From NCBI RefSeq assembly GCF_030052815.1, contig NC_079497.1:19544258-19608257 (forward strand): a DNA stretch of 64,000 bases, given 5' to 3'. The number at the start of each line of letters is the position of its first letter. The first letter of the stretch is position 1. Of the stretch, positions 58,181 through 64,000 are shown piece after piece. A program made the translations under genes and the position numbers. Origin of the DNA: Hevea brasiliensis. Taxonomy: Eukaryota; Streptophyta; Magnoliopsida; Malpighiales; Euphorbiaceae. The notes beneath the pieces are model-generated. The model saw nothing but the letters and a program-made list of their open reading frames with translations, was not told the DNA's origin and ran no database searches.

Positions 58181-60857
58181 TGGTGCACAACATTAAGAAA
58201 ATACAATTTAAAACCATAAACAATAAATCACATAAACTATGGATACTTAAAATCATAGTTAAATTCAAAAGACAGAGTATATCATAAAGAATTAAATTCC
58301 ATTTCAAAATGTCTCAATAAATACCAATAAATCACACACACAGCTTAATCATGATTCCAAAGTCCAATTCATCCCAAAAGCCAATAGCTAATGAGGAATA
58401 ACATAGCTAGCTAGCAATTATATGAGTACTCATCCAATTCGTCCTCAACTGGCACACTCCTCAACACTTCAGCCAGAGAGGAAATTTAAAGCCAATTCAT
58501 CCCACAAGACAAGCAAGCGAGGAATTCAATCAGTATACATGATAGCTATGGTTTCAAACTATTTGTAATATTTTTCAAGCAATAAGTATCCATCAAATTT
58601 CATTCAAATTAATTTTTCACAATTTAAGCAATAACATAAAAATTATCATAATTTATTTCAATTGAAAATTCAGAAGAAATAACTATTGTGCACAAACCTC
58701 TGATGAGTAGCCTTTTGGCCTTGACTCAGTGGTTCTTTCCCTTTCTCTGAGTCTTTGCTAACTGAAACACACAATTTAAAGTGTTTCAGTACTCATTTAA
58801 ATTGTTTCTAATAATAAGGTTTAATAATTAAATTTTATTAACACTATTACTTTCATTAGTCAACCTATAATGTTGACCTTTAATATACACTAGGTGAATT
58901 AATTTTAATATTACCAATATGTCACATTTTATAGTCCTTTAGTGTTGGTATATGTTACCAATTTTATTTTCAAGTGTATTGCATTTTATTACAATTTATC
59001 AGATTTTGGTATGCTGTTTTGACCTAGCCGGATGACCTATTTCCCTCAGTTTTTGGGTTTTGGTCAGAATTACAAACTTTTAGGTCTATGTCTTATTGAA
59101 CTTTTGCCACAAATTTTAGGTCATTTGGAGTTTACTAGACCAAGTTATGGTCATTTTACCAATGCTAGACAGATTGCACTAAAATGGTAAACTTAGGTCA
59201 TTTTTAGGTCACTTCTAATTCTGGCAGGTTTTATACCCAAATTTGTGCAAGCATTTTGACTTGCTTATGGTCATTTCTGGATTTTGTGATCCCTACAAAA
59301 GATGTAGCCCTATGTCTAAACTTTCCAATGGTATAAATTTCAGGTCATTTGGGCCTGTTTTGAGTGAGTTATGGCCAAAAGATTGACAGTTGTTCAACTA
59401 GTCAATTTCTAGGTTACCAAGTTTGCAATTCCGGATTAGGTCAGTTTTCGTGTCATTTTCTGGATAGAATTTTGGTAGGCTTTCAACATGAAAGTTGGCA
59501 CATTTTGTGCCTAGTTTCACCTCCATTAGCCTCATACCAATTGGGGTCACGCAATTCCATTTATAGCCTAAAATACATACTGCACTTAACATATTTCTGA
59601 AGCACCAACCAATCACACATTCAACTAGCTATACTTCACTTTCCAAACCTAATTCTGCATTTGTATCATACCACAACCATTCATCACTTTATATTATAGT
59701 CACTTTGGGCAGTATATAACCAATTAACAATACACTAATTACACTTCCAATTCACAATATCCAATTCTAAACAATATATACACATAACACTCCTAACCAT
59801 TACATATAAATTCACTATTAAATTACATACATACTTAGCAATCTTTAAGATCACATTTCATCAAATATATTCATGAATTCAAGCATTCATTAAGAAGTCT
59901 CAAGGCTGCCAAAATGCTCCAATTTGCCAAAGTTTCCCATAATTTCTTCAACTTCAATATCAATGCACAATCACCACATACACATGGAAATAACTTACTA
60001 GGATATTAAATCACCTTAATCAACATGAATTCGCAACAAATATATGTAAGAATAATTCATTATCCATGAGGTTCCATGGCTGTCAAAATTGGATATATCA
60101 ATAACTCCTCAAAACTTTAAAATTTCTTCACCAAATCACCTATCTCAAACTAAACATAAACTTTAACAAAGAAAGGATGAAGAAATGGAAACTTACCTCT
60201 TATGAAGCTTGTTAAAAACTCACAAAATCTTTTCTTTCTTGCTCCCTATCTCTTCCCCAAGGTGTATAGACAGCTTTTAAAGAAGAAACTATGGTGAAAT
60301 GAAGCTTGGAATGAGAGTGCATGTGGCTTTTTCCATGGACGGCAATGGAGGTTTAATGGTGGGAATGGTTTCGGCTGGTTTTTGGTGAAAGGTTGAAGAT
60401 GAAGTTTCTGTCCCAAATGCTGTTTTTTTTTATGTCCCATAAATTGAGGTTAGTTGAGCACTAACTTAGTTTACTATTTAGTTAATCAAAGTTTCATAAT
60501 TTTGCAAATTTGCCACCATACTTTCACTAATTATATTATGTACCACTTTTCTTATTTTCATGACATTTTCAATGTTTAATATCACTATTTTTTTAATGGA
60601 CATTTAGGTCAAAAGTCCACTCTAGGTGTCAAATGACCAAAATACCCCTCTTCGGGTTGCATTTTGAATTTTTCAGTGCTATCGATTAACTTCTTGACCT
60701 GCCGATTTCTTTAATTTTCATTTTTGTTTATATTGACTTACTAAATTTTCTTTGACATTTCCAGTGTCAATTACACCTCAATAAATGTTTATTTAAGTCT
60801 TAAAAATATTTTTCAGGGGTTCCCGCAGTCTAGGGATAGTCAATGATCCTCGCCGCA

Positions 60858-60904
60858 ACTTCCCGGTGCGGTCACCCATCGCTACAGTTTTTGGCTCGTT
60901 TAAC
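60858..60904 (-). promoter_or_regulatory. 5S rRNA-like block, element 5 LTR
   Basis: The most 5S-like copy outside Cassandra. The minus strand has GTTAAACGAGC (5S: GTTAAGCGTGC), then GATGGGTGACC, a 5-base spacer and GGGAAGT. It lies 178 nt inside the LTR. The flanks have diverged from the other families while this block has not. Confidence 0.6.
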
Positions 60905-61082
60905 TTAGTTTCATTTCATTGCTCTTATTTTTCCTTTATTTTTCTTGTATTTTCCTCTATTGCATTTCATTATTTCATGTCTACTCACTAACATTTAAGT
61001 ATAGTTCCAGGCATTCTAGCTGTCCGGACAGACACTTGTCGCCGGAACAGTAGAACGCCCTACCAAATATAGGGGTGTTATA

Positions 61083-63436
61083 ATTCTCCCCCTCTTAAAA
61101 TAAATTTGGCCTCGAAATTTTACCCGGTTTTAGTCTCTGAATAGCTGTGGGTGCTGTCTCCTCATGTCCTCTTCACGTTCCCAAGTAGCTTCCTGGCCTG
61201 AATGATGGTTCCACAACACTTTAGCAGGGGTATCTGCTTATTCCTCAGCTGCTTCACCTCATATGCCAGAATCTCTATGGTTCTTCTTCATATGAAAGGT
61301 CTGGATTTACCTCAATCTCTTCAACTGATAGAACATGAGATAGGTCAAATCTGTACCTCCTTAACATGGACACATGGAAGACACTGTGTATCCTTTCTAG
61401 CTCTAGAGGTAATGCCAACCGATATGCCAAATGACCCACTCTTTTCAGAACCTCCTATGGTCCGATAAAGCGAGGACTCAGTTTCCCCTTTTTGCCAAAT
61501 CTCATAATCTTCTTCTAAGGAGAAACTTTGAGGAATACCTTATCACCCACTGCATATTCAATATCTCTTCTCTTCAAATCAATATAGGACTTCTGACGGT
61601 CTGATGCAGCCTTGAGTCAATCTCTGATCAATATGATCTTTTCCTCTGTCTGCTGAATAATTTCCAGGCCAATCATCTTTCTTTCACCTACTTCATCCCA
61701 ACATAGGGGAGTTCTGCACTTTTTGCCATACAAAAATTCATATGGAGGCATCCCAATGCTTGATTGGTAGCTGTTGTTATAAGCAAATTCAATCAAAGGC
61801 AAGTGTGTATCCCAACTATCTTCAAACTCATTCACACAAGCTCGTAGCATATCCTCCAAGATCTGAATTACCCTCTTAGACTGGCCATCTGTCTGTGGGT
61901 GGAATGCCATGTTGAAGTTCAATCTAGTTCCTAGGGCTCTCTGAAGACTACCCCAGAATCTAGAAGTGAACCTAGGATCTCTGTCAGACACAATCGATAC
62001 TGGCACTCCATGCAGTTTTACAATCTCATCTATGTACAATCTGGCCAATCTTTCCAGGCTATAGTCCATCTGGATTGGCAGAAAGTAAGCAGACTTGGTC
62101 CGTCTGTCAACTATAACCCATACTGCATCATGACTATTCTGTATCCTAGGAAGTCCCATCACAAAATCCATAGTTATCCATTCCCATTTCCACTCTGGTA
62201 CTAGCAATGGATGTAATAAACTAGCTAGTACTTAATGTTCTGCCTTCACTTGCTGATAAGTTAGGCATTTGGAGACAAAATTAGCTACATCCCTTTTCAT
62301 ACCCATCTACCAGTAATGCTCTTTCAGCCTTCTATACATTTTAGTTCCACCAGGGTGTATAGCAAAAGGAGACTCATATGCTTCCTTCATAATGTTCTGT
62401 CTCAATTCCACATCATTAGGAACACACATTCTGCCATGATGTAGTAGTAAACCATTATCTCTCACAGAGAATTTAGATTTCTTGCCTTGCTGGACTTTTT
62501 CCAGTAGCTTCTGATATTTTTTATCATTATGAGCAGCCATTCTGATATGATCAATCAACACTGGCTGTACATGCCATTCAACTACTGTATGTCCCTCATC
62601 ATCAATCTTTAAACTGGCATGTTGTGCTTTCAACTCATGTACCATGGACAAAGGAGAAACTTTGAGACTTGCCATAGTCTTGCGACTTAAGGCATCAACC
62701 ACCACATTTGCTTTCCCTGGCTGATAGTCTATTAAGCAATCATAGTTTTTAATTAGTTCTAACCATCTCCTCTATCTCAAGTTCAAATTTTTTGAGTGCC
62801 CAAAAACTTCAAGCTCTTGTGATCTGTGTAGATATAACACTTCTCCCTATATAAGTAATGTCTCCAAATCTTCAGAGCAAAAACAATAGCTGCTAGCTCC
62901 AAGTCATGTGTCGGATAGTTCCTCTCATGTTATTTCAGCTGGCATGATGCATAAGCAATGACATTCCAATCTTGCATCAGTACACAGCCTAACCCATTGT
63001 GAGAAGCATCACTATAAATTGTGTATTCTTTACCCAGGGTAGGTAAAGTAAGGACTGAAGCTTCAGTCAAACACTTCTTCAACTCATCAGAACTCTGTTG
63101 GCATTTATCCGTCCACTGAAATTTCACATCTTTCTGAAGCAGCTTGGTCAGTGGAGAAGCCAACATAGAAAACCCTTTCACAAATCAGCGGTAGTATCCT
63201 GCTAAACCCATAAAACTACAAATTTCTGTGATATTCTTGGGTGGCTTCCAATTAAGGATAGCTTTTACCTTGCTAGAATCTACCTTAATCCCTTCAGCTG
63301 ACACAATATGTCCCAAGAAAGAGATTTCTTTCAGCCAAAATTCACATTTTGACAATTTGGCGTATAGCTATTTCTCCTTTAAGGTCTGTAGTACAATCCG
63401 CAGATGTCTGTCATGCTTCTCTGCATTCCTCGAATA
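61083..63436 (-). pseudogene. Element 5 pol (RT end, RNase H, integrase), decayed and interrupted
   Basis: The PPT is at 61,084-61,096 (AAGAGGGGGAGAA on the minus strand). The integrase core MDFVMGLP...IVSDRDPRFTSRFWGSLQ...[22 protein letters not shown] is open at 61,617-62,207, without the intron-like insert. The zinc region (IHPGGTKMYRRLKEHYW) and linker are at 62,307-62,705. RNase [19 protein letters not shown] is at 62,930-63,181. RT palm-side residues ([24 protein letters not shown]) run to 63,430, with stops near 63,368 and 63,188. A different family from elements 1 and 4. Element 6 cuts it in the RT; the rest is outside the window. Confidence 0.85.
63432..63436 (+). repeat. Candidate target-site duplication, element 6 (left copy)
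   Basis: GAATA immediately precedes the LTR start TGTAACACCC. The partner copy lies beyond the window, so it cannot be checked here. Confidence 0.4.
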
Positions 63437-64000
63437 TGTAACACCCTTATTGTAGCAATTACGTACATTCTACTATTCCGGTGACTGGTGTCGGTCCGGA
63501 CAGCTAGAACGTCTGGAAAAATAATTAGACTAAAGTGAGGAACCATAAATAACTCAAATATTGATAAGAAAAATTTAGTAAAAATTTTAGAAATAAAATA
63601 CAACCAAGTTAAATGAGCCGGTGCCCTAGCGATGGGTAACCCAGCGGGAAGTTGCGATTTTCGCAACTAGGAGCCCTAGACTTGGGGAAAAATTCATAAA
63701 ATAATTTTTGGGACTCCAGAGAAGAGTCATTGAGGTTCCTATGGCATTATAATGCTAAGAAAATATTTAGAAAAATTTTTCAATCGGTACAGACAATTTT
63801 GACTCGTTAAGCCAAACGGAGGGCATTTTGATCATTTCGCCTTCAGAGGTGATTTTTGGCCGACTTGCCCAGTTGAGTAAATAATTAATATGACATAAAA
63901 TATGAATAAACATTACTAAAAATTGAATTGAAAATGAGTAGAGAAAAGAAGAAAAGAAAATGAAGGAAAATGCTTAATTATGACATATGATGATGTCATT
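63437..64000 (+). mobile_element. Element 6: LTR of a gypsy element in plus orientation (runs off window)
   Basis: Starts TGTAACACCC and follows the reverse complement of the element 4 LTR end closely (tccggtgactggtgtcggtccggac, then the 5S-like block at 63,608-63,652). It is therefore the same family as element 4 inserted in the opposite direction. It could be a solo LTR or the 5' LTR of a full element. The open frames here are not genes. Confidence 0.82.
63608..63652 (+). promoter_or_regulatory. 5S rRNA-like block, element 6 LTR
   Basis: GTTAAATGAGC, GATGGGTAACC, 4-base spacer, GGGAAGT on the plus strand, 171 nt from the LTR start. It is followed at once by the perfect hairpin GTTGCGA-TTT-TCGCAAC. 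Confidence 0.58.

Larger units (their letters stand above)
57743..61082 (-). repeat. Element 5, 3' LTR, inner part
   Basis: Continuation of the LTR begun at 44,991 (total about 3.58 kb), ending TGTTATA next to a PPT. It holds the stem-loop CTGAG...CTCAG (58,164-58,180) followed by TGGTGCA, and the 5S-like block (60,858-60,904). The rest has no supported gene; small frames at 59,364-59,616 and 60,246-60,440 look like chance. Confidence 0.8.

Noticed and set aside
63379..63666. Minus-strand frame of 95 codons at the right edge
   Set aside because: It spans the junction of element 5 pol and the element 6 LTR, so it is a chance join.

Overview
This is a 64-kb piece of a plant nuclear genome, AT-rich and full of nested retrotransposons. 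The host is almost certainly a eudicot. The evidence is spliced plant-type genes with GT-AG introns, an intronless 18-repeat P-class PPR gene, a plant LINE with a DUF4283/zinc-knuckle ORF1, Ty3/gypsy elements of chromovirus (Del/Tekay-like) type primed by initiator tRNA-Met, and a Cassandra-type TRIM carrying 5S rRNA sequence. Repeat style and protein similarity would fit a woody Euphorbiaceae such as Hevea or Manihot, but that is a guess I could not test.

Layout. 1-4.5 kb is AT-rich intergenic DNA with a possible CACTA-type non-autonomous transposon. 4.70-7.46 kb is an eight-exon, 322-residue short-chain dehydrogenase/reductase gene (TIC32/WWOX-like) on the plus strand. 8.2-36.05 kb is one old LINE on the plus strand, split into three pieces by two large LTR retrotransposons on the minus strand. 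Element 1 (11,667-22,565) is a gag-pol gypsy element with 3-kb LTRs. Element 2 (24,216-34,316) has 4.4-kb LTRs around only 1.2 kb of decayed gag. 37.6-39.9 kb is an intact 764-residue PPR gene on the minus strand (At3g53700/MEE40 type). 40-45 kb is AT-rich intergenic DNA with old repeat debris. 45-64 kb is a second nest. Element 5 is an older gypsy element on the minus strand. Element 4 (45,231-57,737; gag-pol, exact 5-bp target duplication GTGCC) is inserted in its LTR. A tandem Cassandra array (51.23-53.21 kb) sits inside element 4. Element 6, in the opposite orientation, enters element 5's pol at 63,437 and runs off the window.

Only two host protein genes look functional, the SDR and the PPR gene. 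All transposon genes carry stops or frameshifts.

The most interesting signals are in the retrotransposons. (i) A 46-nt block resembling the internal promoter of 5S rRNA (box A plus box C) lies about 170 nt inside the LTR of elements 2, 4, 5 and 6. (ii) A 74/75-nt intron-like insertion sits at the same codon junction of the integrase in elements 1 and 4, but is absent from element 5. (iii) The LTRs share a stem-loop with compensatory changes and a cluster of short hairpins with differing stems. (iv) The Cassandra array has five direct LTRs sharing about 90-bp internal domains, plus an inverted LTR that has lost its 5S domain.

I see no CRISPR array, operon, prokaryotic system, tRNA gene or cellular rDNA array.
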